Shown here: one piece after another, positions 34,892 to 43,225 of the stretch
Numbering within the stretch: the first letter of the stretch is position 1
How the letters are laid out: each line of letters opens with the position of its first letter
Source of the DNA: Actinomadura alba
Lineage (GTDB): Bacteria; Actinomycetota; Actinomycetes; Streptosporangiales; Streptosporangiaceae
DNA: 64,000 bases
Reading direction: 5' to 3'
Assembly: GCF_014323705.1 (NCBI RefSeq)
Contig: NZ_JABVEC010000018.1
Coordinates: 62,001 to 126,000 of the forward strand
Program-made: the position numbers and the translations under genes
The notes under the pieces: model-generated
Database searches by the model: none
The model's input: the letters and a program-made list of their open reading frames with translations, nothing else
Told to the model about the DNA's origin: nothing

Positions 34892-35111
34892 GTGCGCTCC
34901 TCCCAGGGAACCGGCCCGTCTCTCGGTACCGGTGAGATCACCGCCCCAGGCTGAGGCCTGCCGCTTGACCCGCGCTGCATGAGCGCTGGAAGTGCCGCCC
35001 ACCGGGCGGTCGAGGCCGTGGCTCCGTCCACAGCCGCCCCCGAGTGGTTCTCGAGCAGTCCGCCGGAGACTGCTGAGGACACCCGGAAACGATGCCGGGA
35101 ACGGGGAGGCC

Positions 35112-35654
35112 ATGCGAAGCCCTGAAACGCGAACGATGGACCCGGCCGAGGCGCGTCTCCTCAGGTCGGCGCTCGGCAGGTTCGCCACCGGAATCGCCGT
35201 GGTGACAGCGATGAGCCCGGAAGGCACGCCCGTCGGGATGACCGTGAACTCCTTCACCTCGGTCTCGCTCGATCCGCCCCTGGTGCTGTTCTGCGTCGGC
35301 CACCGGTCCTGCCTGTACCCGACCTTCGCGTCGGCCCATGCCTTCGGCGTGAGCATCCTGCGGGAGAATCAGACCGCCGTCTCCTGGCGTTTCGCCCGCC
35401 CAGGATTCGACCGGTTCGCCGAGGGCGAGCCCAGGCCCGGGCGCACCGGCGTTCCGCTGCTGCGCCACGCGCTGGCGGCGTTCGAATGTGACGAGCCTCA
35501 GCGGATCCCCGCGGGCGATCACGACGTCATCATCGGCCGTGTCGCCGCCCTCGAGTTCGACCCTGACGACCAGACCCAGCCGCTGGTCTTCTACGCCGGC
35601 GGCTACCGCTCCCTGAACACCGAACTCGAGTGGTGGACCGCCTGGCGCGAGTAG
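35112..35654 (+). CDS. Flavin reductase (HpaC/ActVB-like)
   Basis: A 180-residue flavin reductase-like split barrel: FATGIAVVTA start, GMTVNSFTSVSLDPPLVLF core and a DHDVIIGRV strand. Reduces FMN or FAD with NADH and hands reduced flavin to a partner oxygenase or halogenase. Candidate partners here are the halogenase-like protein at 38.5-40.1 kb. The ATG at 35112 has GGGGAGG directly upstream. Confidence 0.92.
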   Translation: MRSPETRTMDPAEARLLRSALGRFATGIAVVTAMSPEGTPVGMTVNSFTSVSLDPPLVLFCVGHRSCLYPTFASAHAFGVSILRENQTAVSWRFARPGFDRFAEGEPRPGRTGVPLLRHALAAFECDEPQRIPAGDHDVIIGRVAALEFDPDDQTQPLVFYAGGYRSLNTELEWWTAWRE

Positions 35655-35708
35655 CGGGCCCCGACATCCGTACGTCGTCCCGGCCAAACCGAGGTAAGGA
35701 GATGTCCC

Positions 35709-36764
35709 ATGACCACACCCACCCACGCTCCGCCATTTCCCCCTGCGAAGATCTACCGTCTGAGCACCGCGTTCTGGCACTCGAAGGTGATCCTCAGCGC
35801 CTCCGACCTGGGCGTGTTCGCCCAGCTGGGCGAGGGCCCGGCGACGGCCGGGGAGCTCGCCGACAAGCTCGGCGTGCAGTCATCCGCCTTCCCCGTCTTC
35901 CTCGACGCGCTCGTCGCGATGGACCTGCTCGAACGGGACGGCGACCGATACCGCAACAGCGCGGAGGCCGACTACTATCTCGTCCCCGACAAGCGCTACT
36001 ACATGGGCACCTACCTCGGGTTCGTCGATCGGTTCATGCGGCCGACCTGGGAGGGGCTCAGCGAGGTGCTGCGCACCGGCAAGCCGCAGATCCCCCACCC
36101 GCCGCAGCAGGACGCACCGGAGGGCGAAGGCGCGGAGTTCTTTGAGCAGACCTACGCGGACCCGAACCTGCAGCGCATGTTCATCGAGGCACAGGACGCG
36201 CTCAGCAGCGAGATCGCCTGGGAGCTCAGCCGACAGATCGACTGGAGCCGGTGGACGAAGATCGTGGACCTGGGCGGGGCCCGCGGCAACGTCGCGGGCA
36301 TCCTGCTCCAGGCCCACCCGCACCTGACCGGCACGGTCTTCGACATGCCGCCGCTCGAACCACTCTTCGCCGAGCACATGGCTCGGCTCGGGGTCCAGGA
36401 TCGCGCGCGCTACCAGGGCGGGGACTGGTTCGACGACCCGTTGCCCGAGGGCGAGGCGCTGCTGTGCGGCCACGCGCTGCACAACTGGACCGCCGAGCAG
36501 CGCAGGACCGTGATCAGCAAGGCGTTCGACGCCGTGCGGCCCGGTGGCGCCTTCATGGTCTACGACCTGATGATGGACGAGGAGCGGAGCAGGCTGAACC
36601 CGTTGTTGCTCAGCTTGGCCATGACGCTCAGCGTCGGTGGCTCCGGCTATCTCGGGTCCGAGTGCCGGGAGTGGATGCGGGAAGCGGGCTTCGTGGACAT
36701 CGTGGCCGTTCCGCTTAAGGACTACGACGGGCACACGGTCGTCATCGGCCGCAAGCCCATGTGA
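35709..36764 (+). CDS. SAM-dependent O-methyltransferase (TcmO/dimerisation-domain type)
   Basis: A 351-residue methyltransferase with an N-terminal winged-helix dimerisation domain (about 1-110) and a C-terminal Rossmann domain; SAM loop DLGGARGNVAG near 188 and probable general-base His in GHALHNW near 257. Family members methylate phenolic hydroxyls of aromatic polyketides. AAGGAG ribosome site; transcribed with the flavin reductase 54 bp upstream. Ends at a strong hairpin. Confidence 0.94.
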   Translation: MTTPTHAPPFPPAKIYRLSTAFWHSKVILSASDLGVFAQLGEGPATAGELADKLGVQSSAFPVFLDALVAMDLLERDGDRYRNSAEADYYLVPDKRYYMGTYLGFVDRFMRPTWEGLSEVLRTGKPQIPHPPQQDAPEGEGAEFFEQTYADPNLQRMFIEAQDALSSEIAWELSRQIDWSRWTKIVDLGGARGNVAGILLQAHPHLTGTVFDMPPLEPLFAEHMARLGVQDRARYQGGDWFDDPLPEGEALLCGHALHNWTAEQRRTVISKAFDAVRPGGAFMVYDLMMDEERSRLNPLLLSLAMTLSVGGSGYLGSECREWMREAGFVDIVAVPLKDYDGHTVVIGRKPM

Positions 36765-36781
36765 TCGCGACCGCCCGCACG

Positions 36782-36825
36782 ACGGCCCGAGCCGGCTTCG
36801 CTTCCGCGGAGCCGGCTCGGGCCGT
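36782..36825. terminator. Strong bidirectional terminator
   Basis: Perfect 16-bp inverted repeat ACGGCCCGAGCCGGCT (36782-36797) and its complement (36810-36825), 12-nt loop, followed by TTT on the plus strand. Between the convergent O-methyltransferase and SnoaL-like genes. Confidence 0.9.
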
Positions 36826-36832
36826 TTGAGGA

Positions 36833-37228
36833 TCAGCGGAGCTGGGAGACCAGGCCCCACTCGTCGAAGACGTTCAGATCCGCGACGACAAGCCCGCCGC
36901 GCACGGTCCAGATCTGGATGCCGGAGGCGACCGCCGAGCGCCCGGTCGGAGGGATGCCGCGGTACTCGGCCACATGCCGCCCCCGGGCGGTGTAGTGAGT
37001 GGCGACCTGATCGCCTTGGGCGACCTGGAGGCCGACTTCGACCGACAACTCGCCGAAGGCGGCACGGATCAGCCGTGCGCTCTGCCTGGGCCCCTCGGGC
37101 CCGACGCGCCGCCCCCGCATCACGAAACCCGATGCGAAGATCTGGTACGCCAGATCCAGCTCGCCCCGGCACCAGCCTTCGTCGAGCCAGCGCCGAGCCA
37201 GCGCCTTGTTCCGCTCCTCGGGGCTCAC
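36833..37228 (-). CDS. SnoaL-like / NTF2-fold protein
   Basis: About 131 residues with the SnoaL-like fold: RWLDEGWCRGELDLAYQIFASGFV helix region and VRGGLVVADLNVFDEWGL at the end. Members act as polyketide cyclases (SnoaL, AknH), hydroxylation-associated enzymes or isomerases. GTG at 37228 is chosen, 4 nt after the cupin stop, in preference to a start at 37279 that overlaps the cupin by 47 bp. Co-transcribed with the cupin gene upstream. Confidence 0.8.
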   Translation of the reverse strand: MSPEERNKALARRWLDEGWCRGELDLAYQIFASGFVMRGRRVGPEGPRQSARLIRAAFGELSVEVGLQVAQGDQVATHYTARGRHVAEYRGIPPTGRSAVASGIQIWTVRGGLVVADLNVFDEWGLVSQLR

Positions 37229-37232
37229 CCGC

Positions 37233-37748
37233 TCACCGGACGCCACGGCCGGACGTCCCCGGCGGCCGTCCGGGAACACCCGGCGGTGGCCCGACCGGTT
37301 CGAGTCCCTGGACGCGGAACGCGGCGGCCAACTCGATCATGTCGGATGCAGCGGGCGGCGCGCCGGCCGCCATGAGTCCGCTGAGCCCCTCGAAGAAGCC
37401 TTCCACCCCACCCGGGGTCGCTATCACCAGCAACTTGCTCGGGCCGCCGGAGATGTTGCGGAACTTGTGGGGCACGCCGCGCGGTCCGTACACGAGACAG
37501 CCTGCCGGCGCCTCGTGCTCCTCATCACCGAGATGGATCGCGTAGCGTCCCGCGATGACATAGAACGCCTCGTCCGCGTCCTCATGGATGTGCAGCGGCG
37601 GGCCGCCTCCCGGGGAGGTGGTCACCTCGAAGAAGGTGTAAAGGCCGCCGGTGTCCTCGCTGCGCAGCAGGAACCGGCCCTCCTCACCCATCCAGTGGAC
37701 CGGTGCCACCGCGTCACGCGAGACGATTCTTCCTGGGGTGTGCGTCAT
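37233..37748 (-). CDS. Cupin-domain protein
   Basis: A 171-residue cupin of the quercetinase-like type: metal motif PLHIHEDADEAFYV (His, His, Glu) near 48-61 and a second His in GVPHKFRN. Could be a dioxygenase or a cyclase aid. Start at 37748 has GGTGGG nearby; ATG at 37763 is an alternative. The 185-bp divergent region to the SRPBCC gene contains the AT-rich tract AATTGTTTAAATAAGG. Confidence 0.82.
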   Translation of the reverse strand: MTHTPGRIVSRDAVAPVHWMGEEGRFLLRSEDTGGLYTFFEVTTSPGGGPPLHIHEDADEAFYVIAGRYAIHLGDEEHEAPAGCLVYGPRGVPHKFRNISGGPSKLLVIATPGGVEGFFEGLSGLMAAGAPPAASDMIELAAAFRVQGLEPVGPPPGVPGRPPGTSGRGVR

Positions 37749-37948
37749 CGACCCACCATCCATTCCATGAATTGTTTAAATAAGGATCGTACGACCCACT
37801 CAAGATGTCAATATCAGAACCCCTTAAGGCCATTTTTCTGCCGCCTTGCCGGTGCTTTATCCGTACCGTCTCACCAGCAGACTTCCAGCCGGCCTCAAGC
37901 CGTTAGGGAGACCGTTCTCGCAAACGGCACCGAGCGAGAGGGAGCTCC

Positions 37949-38386
37949 ATGCTGACGCGAGAGGTCGAAACCGCCATCGACATCGAGGCGACCCCGGACC
38001 GGGTGTGGGAGGTGCTCACCGACTTCGGCTCGTATCCCGAGTGGAACCCCTTCATCGTGCGGGTGACCGGAACGCCCACGCCGGGCGCCAAGGTCATCCT
38101 GAAGATCCGCTCCTCGGCCGGGTGGAGCGCGACCAACAAAGCGACGCTGCTCGCGGCCGTCCCAAACCAGGTGTTGCGCTGGTCGGCGCGTCTCATTCCC
38201 ATTCCAGGATTGGTCGCAGGCCGCCACGAATTCCGACTTTCCGCCACCGACGGCGGGACCCGCCTAGTCCATTCAGAGCAGTTCTCCGGCGTATTGGTCC
38301 CGATCATCGGCGGGCTTCTGGCCAAGACCGAGCGAGACTTCCACAACCTCAACGAGGCTCTCAAGAAGCAGTGCGAGAACGGCTGA
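37949..38386 (+). CDS. SRPBCC-family (START-like) protein
   Basis: A 145-residue single-domain SRPBCC protein: IDIEATPDRVWEVLTDFGSYPEWNPF near the start and the ligand-binding helix FHNLNEALKKQCE at the end. This fold binds hydrophobic ligands and includes polyketide aromatase/cyclases, but lone forms like this also act as carriers or unassigned enzymes. AGAGGGAG ribosome site 5 nt before ATG. Monocistronic, ending at a hairpin. Confidence 0.82.
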   Translation: MLTREVETAIDIEATPDRVWEVLTDFGSYPEWNPFIVRVTGTPTPGAKVILKIRSSAGWSATNKATLLAAVPNQVLRWSARLIPIPGLVAGRHEFRLSATDGGTRLVHSEQFSGVLVPIIGGLLAKTERDFHNLNEALKKQCENG

Positions 38387-38409
38387 TCAACACCACCGCC
38401 GAGAGCCGG

Positions 38410-38443
38410 AGAGCCGGCCGTCCCCAAGGGAACGGCCGGCTCT
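38410..38443. terminator. Bidirectional terminator
   Basis: Perfect 12-bp inverted repeat AGAGCCGGCCGT / ACGGCCGGCTCT with a 10-nt loop, between the SRPBCC gene and the convergent halogenase-like gene. Confidence 0.85.
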
Positions 38444-38460
38444 GTGGCGTCGTCCGCGAC

Positions 38461-40116
38461 TCAGGCGATCTTCTTGCGCCGCAGCGCCGCCCGGCCGATG
38501 GCCTGAAGGGTGCCGGAGGCGAGTTCTTTCGCACTGGGCGGACCGCTCCGGATGGCCCAGAACAGGAACTTGGCGAGATCCACCGTCGTCGGGTGCAGGT
38601 TGTGGTTGTCAGGGTCCTTGTAACCGAATGCGGCGGGGGGCAGCTCGGACTCCATCACCATCCGGAGGATCGAGCGGGCGGCGGCGTCGGCCGAGATCTC
38701 GCCTACATCGAACTTCTCGACCGTCTCGACCATGGTGTCCCACATGGCCTTGGTCTCGGGCTCGTCCGGCCACCAGAAACCGGCGTTCGGGGCATCCTCC
38801 AGGGCCTTGTAAACGGCGTCGTCACCGCTGAGCTTGTACTGGAGCTGGGCCCGGCTCAGCCGCATCGCGCCGTAGTTCGAGCTGAAGCCCCAGATGCGGA
38901 AGATCGCGTCCCACAGGGGAAAATGCGGGAAGGAGATGAATGCGACGTTGCATAGATCGTCGTTGTAGTCGAGCAGGCCCTGCTGAAGCCGCTCGACGAA
39001 CTCGTACCTCTCCTCGGAGAAGTCGTCGTCCTCCAGCGACTCCAGGATCCGCCATGCCACCGCGTCGATGACCTCCACCGTGTTGGACATCCCCCGCGAG
39101 AAGAGCGGATCGATGAACCCGGCGGCGTGCGACATCATGCACCAGCGGTGCCCGACGGTCTTCTTGGCGGAATATTGCAATCGGCCGGTCGACACCCATT
39201 CCCGGACGCGGCGCGCACCCCGGAAATGCCGTGCCACGGCCGGAAACCTGTTGACATAGGAGAAGAACTCCTCCTCCGCTGTCATGTCGTCCGGCTTGGG
39301 GTGGACACGGTTGTCGAGGACCAGGCCCACGCTGCAGAGCGGGTTGGTCGACTTCTTGTGGTTGTCGAACGGGATGATCCAGAAGAACCCCCGGTCGAAG
39401 GTGTGGTGAAGGGTGCCGTCATGCCAGCGCAGCGGCGGGCGCTGCTCCTTCGGCCAGTCCACCATGTCGTCGAAGGGCGGCATGTCCACCATGTGAGTGA
39501 AGATGGACCGGGTGTCGGTCTTGAAGCGGCAGGGGTCCTCGCGCAGGTCGAGCGCGTCGGCGACCGGTGAGCGGAAACCGCTCCCGTCCACCAGGTAGCG
39601 CGCTCGGATGCGCTCACCGTTCTGTCCGGTCACCGTCACGGCGTCTGCCGCGAAGTCGACGTCGGCGACCCGCCAGTTCTGGCGCGGATCACAGCCGTAC
39701 TTGATCGCGACGTGGAACATGTAGGCGTCGCTGTCCTGGCGGAAGATGTGGGTGGCCTTGTACAACGCCCTGGGCACTCCGGCCAGGATGGTCTCTCCGG
39801 GATCGGGCTCCTCCCCCGGCCGGTGCGACACGAAGGCGAAGTGCCGCTTGATGCCGAACGTGCTGCCGATCTTCTTGTCGACCGCGTGGATGCTCTCCAG
39901 CGTCGTGATCTCCGGGATGCGGTAACGCGCCGCCAGCATGTTCAGCCGGACGAGGAAGTGCGGGATCGTCGACTCCCCCACCGCGAACCGGGGGTGTGTC
40001 ACCCCGTCGACCAGGATGACCTTGGCGCCGTTCCCGGCAAGGATGGCGCCGAGCATGGAGCCGGCGATTCCCGACCCGATGATCAGGACGTCGCAGTTGG
40101 TTTCCTTCACGTGCAT
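38461..40116 (-). CDS. FAD-dependent halogenase-like oxygenase
   Basis: A 551-residue flavoprotein. FAD-binding GSGIAGS (14-20), then VGESTIPH (47-54) resembling the GES/GEA-TIP motif of flavin halogenases, and GFFWIIPF (near 245), a variant of the GWxWxIP motif that hinders monooxygenation in halogenases. A lysine pair DKKIGSTFG near 80 may supply the catalytic Lys. Best read as a variant-B, phenol- or carrier-type halogenase, though a halogenase-fold hydroxylase is possible. Needs reduced FAD, likely from the flavin reductase at 35.1 kb. Last gene of a three-gene operon with two short-chain reductases. Confidence 0.8.
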   Translation of the reverse strand: MHVKETNCDVLIIGSGIAGSMLGAILAGNGAKVILVDGVTHPRFAVGESTIPHFLVRLNMLAARYRIPEITTLESIHAVDKKIGSTFGIKRHFAFVSHRPGEEPDPGETILAGVPRALYKATHIFRQDSDAYMFHVAIKYGCDPRQNWRVADVDFAADAVTVTGQNGERIRARYLVDGSGFRSPVADALDLREDPCRFKTDTRSIFTHMVDMPPFDDMVDWPKEQRPPLRWHDGTLHHTFDRGFFWIIPFDNHKKSTNPLCSVGLVLDNRVHPKPDDMTAEEEFFSYVNRFPAVARHFRGARRVREWVSTGRLQYSAKKTVGHRWCMMSHAAGFIDPLFSRGMSNTVEVIDAVAWRILESLEDDDFSEERYEFVERLQQGLLDYNDDLCNVAFISFPHFPLWDAIFRIWGFSSNYGAMRLSRAQLQYKLSGDDAVYKALEDAPNAGFWWPDEPETKAMWDTMVETVEKFDVGEISADAAARSILRMVMESELPPAAFGYKDPDNHNLHPTTVDLAKFLFWAIRSGPPSAKELASGTLQAIGRAALRRKKIA

Positions 40117-40166
40117 CAGCCTCGCTCTTTTTCGCAGGTCGGGTGCTTCACCTCGAATCGGGCCCG

Positions 40167-40961
40167 TCACACCAACGCGGTACCGCCGTCGATAAGGAGA
40201 TAGCTTCCGGTGAGGTAACCGGCCGGGTCGGCCGCCAGGAAGGCGATCACCTCGGCCACGTCCTGCGGCAGGCCGTTGCGCCGCACTGAGGCGCGCTGGG
40301 CGTTGGCGCGCAGGACCTGCTCGGGGAGCCCCTCGGCGACCCGAGTGATGATCAGCCCCGGCCCCACCCCGTTGACGCGGACCCCATAGGGGCCGGCCTC
40401 CTGGGCGAGCACCTTGACCGCGGCCTCGACGGACGCCTTCGCCATGCTCAGCGGCAGGAACCCGGGCGCGGGCGTACGCGACAACGCCGCGCCGACAGCG
40501 ACAATGGAGCCGTGCCCGCGGTCGATCATTCCCGGCAGGATGAGGTCGATGGGGTTCAGCACCGCCCGCAGCTGCCGCTGCACGATCCACTCGGTGTACT
40601 CCACAGAGGTGCCGATGAACGGGGCGACCTTCACGTCGAATCCGTACAGGCCGGTCGCGTTGGTCACCAGGATCTCGACAGGTCCAAGCTCGGTCTGGGC
40701 GCGTTCCACCAGATCCTTGACCTGGTCACGGTCGGTCACGTCGGCCTGGAGCGCCAGCGCGCGGCCGCCCGCGGTCTCGATCGACTCGACGACCTCTTTC
40801 GCCATGGTCTCGCCGCGGTGGTAATTCACCGCGACCACGGCCCCCCGGGCGGCGAGTGTCCGGGCCGTGGCGGCACCTATCCCGCTGCTGGCTCCGGTGA
40901 CGAGCGCCACCTGGCCGTGAAAGACCCGTGGCTGCGCCTCTGCCGGTGCGTGTTCTCCCAT
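40167..40961 (-). CDS. SDR-family protein lacking the catalytic tyrosine
   Basis: A 264-residue SDR similar in style to FabL-type enoyl reductases. Cofactor motif TGASSGIG (22-29) is intact, but NNAG is TNAT (100-103), and the catalytic centre reads PGFLPLSMAK: Lys175 remains while the residue four before is Leu171 (classical Tyr) and seven before is Phe168 (enoyl-reductase Tyr). So the usual proton donor is missing in both registers. It may use another donor, catalyse a non-redox step or be a binding protein. Two bp after the upstream SDR gene and 50 bp before the halogenase gene. Confidence 0.82.
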   Translation of the reverse strand: MGEHAPAEAQPRVFHGQVALVTGASSGIGAATARTLAARGAVVAVNYHRGETMAKEVVESIETAGGRALALQADVTDRDQVKDLVERAQTELGPVEILVTNATGLYGFDVKVAPFIGTSVEYTEWIVQRQLRAVLNPIDLILPGMIDRGHGSIVAVGAALSRTPAPGFLPLSMAKASVEAAVKVLAQEAGPYGVRVNGVGPGLIITRVAEGLPEQVLRANAQRASVRRNGLPQDVAEVIAFLAADPAGYLTGSYLLIDGGTALV

Positions 40962-40963
40962 CC

Positions 40964-41914
40964 TCAGGGTCCTTTCGTCTTGGGAACGGTCAGTTCGTAC
41001 GACACGCCGGTGAGGTCCTCTGAGACGTCCCACAGACGCAGGCCCAGCACGGGATCCTCAGCTCGCGCGGGGGTCTTCACCTTTCCGGTACGGCCCCGGA
41101 TCTGTCCGGGCCCCTGCGGCGCATAGCTTTCGCCGGGCTCGACCCCGGGCGCACAGGCGGCGTACAGGGAGGGCCACGCGCCCTGTGCGGTGGGCTTGGC
41201 GACAATCGCGGTGGTGAGGCGGTACCAGAACTCCTGGATCTTGTTGTTGGTCATCCGCGGGCCCACGTAGAGCACGTCGGTCACCGCGTATCCGGGGTGT
41301 GCCGCCACGCCGATCAGCCCGCGTTCGGCATAGCGCCGGGAAAGTTCCTTGGCGAACACCAGGTTGGCCATCTTGGCCTGCGTATAGGCCGCGGACTTGT
41401 TGTACTTCCGCTCACCCTGGAGGTTGTTGAAATCGATCTTCCCCCAGTAGTTCACCCCGAAGGTCGTGAGGTTGACGACCCGAGCGCCCGGCCGGGCCAG
41501 GAGCGCGGGCAACAACAGCCCGGTCAGCGCGAAATGCCCCAGATAGTTGGTCGCGAACTGGAGCTCGAACCCGTCCGGCGTCAGCGTGTACGGGGTGGCC
41601 ATCACCCCTGCGTTGTTGACGAGAATGTCGAGCCCAGGGTGATCGGAGAGATACTCGTCGGCGAACGCCCGTACGGAATCCAGGTTCGCCACATCCAGAA
41701 TGCGCAACGCGAGATCACCCGCCGGCACCCGCCTGCGCAACTCGGCTCGCGCGCGCTCACCGCGCTCGCGGTTCCGGCAGGCCAAGGTCACTTCCGCGCC
41801 GTGGCGGGCGAGTTCCAGTCCGGTGTAGAAGCCCAGGCCGGCGTTGGCGCCGGTGACTATCGCCGACTTTCCGGAAAGATCAGGGATATCGGCCGCGGTC
41901 CACTTGCCCATCAT
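40964..41914 (-). CDS. SDR oxidoreductase (retinol dehydrogenase/protochlorophyllide reductase-like)
   Basis: A 316-residue SDR with TGANAGLG (near 20), NNAG (near 98) and the active-site YTQAK in KSAAYTQAKMANL. The longer C-terminus and LQFATNYLGHFALTGLL helix place it in the RDH/WWOX-like group. Substrate probably a ketone or aldehyde on the polyketide. First gene of the three-gene operon leading to the halogenase; GAGAGGA ribosome site. ATG at 41914 or the next codon may start it. Confidence 0.88.
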   Translation of the reverse strand: MMGKWTAADIPDLSGKSAIVTGANAGLGFYTGLELARHGAEVTLACRNRERGERARAELRRRVPAGDLALRILDVANLDSVRAFADEYLSDHPGLDILVNNAGVMATPYTLTPDGFELQFATNYLGHFALTGLLLPALLARPGARVVNLTTFGVNYWGKIDFNNLQGERKYNKSAAYTQAKMANLVFAKELSRRYAERGLIGVAAHPGYAVTDVLYVGPRMTNNKIQEFWYRLTTAIVAKPTAQGAWPSLYAACAPGVEPGESYAPQGPGQIRGRTGKVKTPARAEDPVLGLRLWDVSEDLTGVSYELTVPKTKGP

Positions 41915-42019
41915 CGGTCCTCTCCGGCCCGCCCGGTTCGAACACGAGCCACCTGACCAGTGTGCGGCACGTCGATAAATTGGCGGCTAAGCGAGAGGAA
42001 AAGACGACAAGATGGCACC

Positions 42020-42048
42020 TTGACAACATTTATGGAACTGGGTACCGT
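42020..42048 (+). promoter_or_regulatory. Sigma70-like promoter for SnoaL-like gene
   Basis: TTGACA (42020-42025), 17-nt spacer, TACCGT (42043-42048); start codon at 42089. The -35 is perfect and the -10 fair. Confidence 0.6.
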
Positions 42049-42088
42049 CCCAATAAGATGCAGATCATCAACTCTTCAGAAGGGAATA

Positions 42089-42571
42089 ATGATGCCCGAA
42101 GAGAGCCAACAAGAAAGGAATAAGGCAATCCTGCTACGGTCTTTGGATATTCTCCGAGGAAAGGCCGGAGCCGAGCTGGCGAATGAAACTTACACGGCCG
42201 ACTACACCGACCACAGTGGAGCGCCCGAGCGCGGCCCGCAACGCGTACTGAACGCGGCGAAGGCCGCACGCACCGCCTTCCCCGATCTCGAGTACGAGAT
42301 CGAACAGGTCGTGGCCGAGGGCGACACCGTGGCCCTCCGGATGGTGATGAAGGGAACGCATGCGGGGCCACTCCCCGGGTCGGGTCTACCGGGCACCGGC
42401 AAGAGCGTCGAGGTCCCGCAGATGCACCTGGTCCGGTTCGCCGACGACAAGATCGCCGAACACTGGGCGCTGCGGGACGACCTCGGCATGATGCGGCAAC
42501 TCGGTGTCATTCCGGGTCCGGGCGGTCCGGGCGGTCCTCCTGGACCTCCTGGACCTCCTGGCGGACAGTGA
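42089..42571 (+). CDS. SnoaL-like polyketide cyclase/hydrolase with collagen-like tail
   Basis: A 160-residue NTF2-fold protein of the SnoaL-like ester cyclase branch: LANETYTADYTDHS, AFPDLEYEIEQVVAEGDTV and the conserved HWALRDDLGMMRQLG near 130. The last 18 residues are Gly/Pro-only triplets (GPGGPGGPPGPPGPPGG) with a final Gln, a collagen-like tail not found in usual members. ATG at 42089 follows AGAAGGGA; a second ATG follows immediately. Preceded by its own promoter; probably acts on a polyketide intermediate. Confidence 0.85.
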   Translation: MMPEESQQERNKAILLRSLDILRGKAGAELANETYTADYTDHSGAPERGPQRVLNAAKAARTAFPDLEYEIEQVVAEGDTVALRMVMKGTHAGPLPGSGLPGTGKSVEVPQMHLVRFADDKIAEHWALRDDLGMMRQLGVIPGPGGPGGPPGPPGPPGGQ

Positions 42572-42586
42572 CCTTGGACGGTCATC

Positions 42587-43225
42587 TCACAACCACCGTG
42601 GCTGCCTCGCATAGCGGGGCAGCCACACCTTTTGGAAAAGCAGGCGCACCGGAGGAGGCACCCGGCCGAGCACGGCCGCCCGGTCCGCCGGGTCCGCCTC
42701 CCCGATCAGCCACGGGAAGAACTCCGGAGCGGAACGTAGGGCCGCCAAACCTCCGCCGCGCATGTCCGCGAGGCATCGCTCCCACTCGCCGGCCGACATC
42801 GCGACCCCGACCAGCGGTAGAGCGGCCGACTCCTCGTGGGTCAGGTGCTCACCCAGCTCGCCACAGAACCGGTCGGTCGCATCCGCCAGCAGGGCACCGG
42901 CCCCGTCCGGCCGCGCGAGCGCCTGGTCCACGGCCCGGATCAGCGGCTCGATCCGCTCGTGCTCTTCCTCCATCGCGGCCAGGACCGCCAGATCGTCGGG
43001 GCGGCCACGGAGACCGGCCCGCATCCGCGGCCACATACGCCGGTCCTCACCCTCGTGATGGCTACGCAGCATCGCCTTGAAGGTTTCCCAGCCCACTCGC
43101 ACGGACTCGCGACCGCGCGCATCCCCCTCTTCCAGTTTCTCGGCGGCGTCGGCCAGATGGCGCAGGTCGCGCCGCATCGCGTTGTGCGTCACGAGCATCA
43201 TCGTCATATCGAGATCGCCGGACAT
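42587..43225 (-). CDS. Hemerythrin HHE-domain protein
   Basis: A 212-residue protein with a four-helix hemerythrin-like domain: metal ligands His in LVTHNAMRRDL, HHEGED near 55, EEEHERIEPL near 85 and GEHLTHEESAALPL near 125. Such non-haem di-iron proteins bind O2 or NO or act in redox sensing. It is the last gene of a long minus-strand operon with oxygenases; its start overlaps the questin-oxidase-like stop by one base (TGATG). Function in the pathway unknown. Confidence 0.87.
   Translation of the reverse strand: MSGDLDMTMMLVTHNAMRRDLRHLADAAEKLEEGDARGRESVRVGWETFKAMLRSHHEGEDRRMWPRMRAGLRGRPDDLAVLAAMEEEHERIEPLIRAVDQALARPDGAGALLADATDRFCGELGEHLTHEESAALPLVGVAMSAGEWERCLADMRGGGLAALRSAPEFFPWLIGEADPADRAAVLGRVPPPVRLLFQKVWLPRYARQPRWL
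42598..42626. terminator. Weak hairpin at the convergent SnoaL-like/hemerythrin junction
   Basis: Inverted repeat GTGGCTGCC (42598-42606) and GGCAGCCAC (42618-42626), 11-nt loop, lying within the last codons of the hemerythrin gene. Confidence 0.45.
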
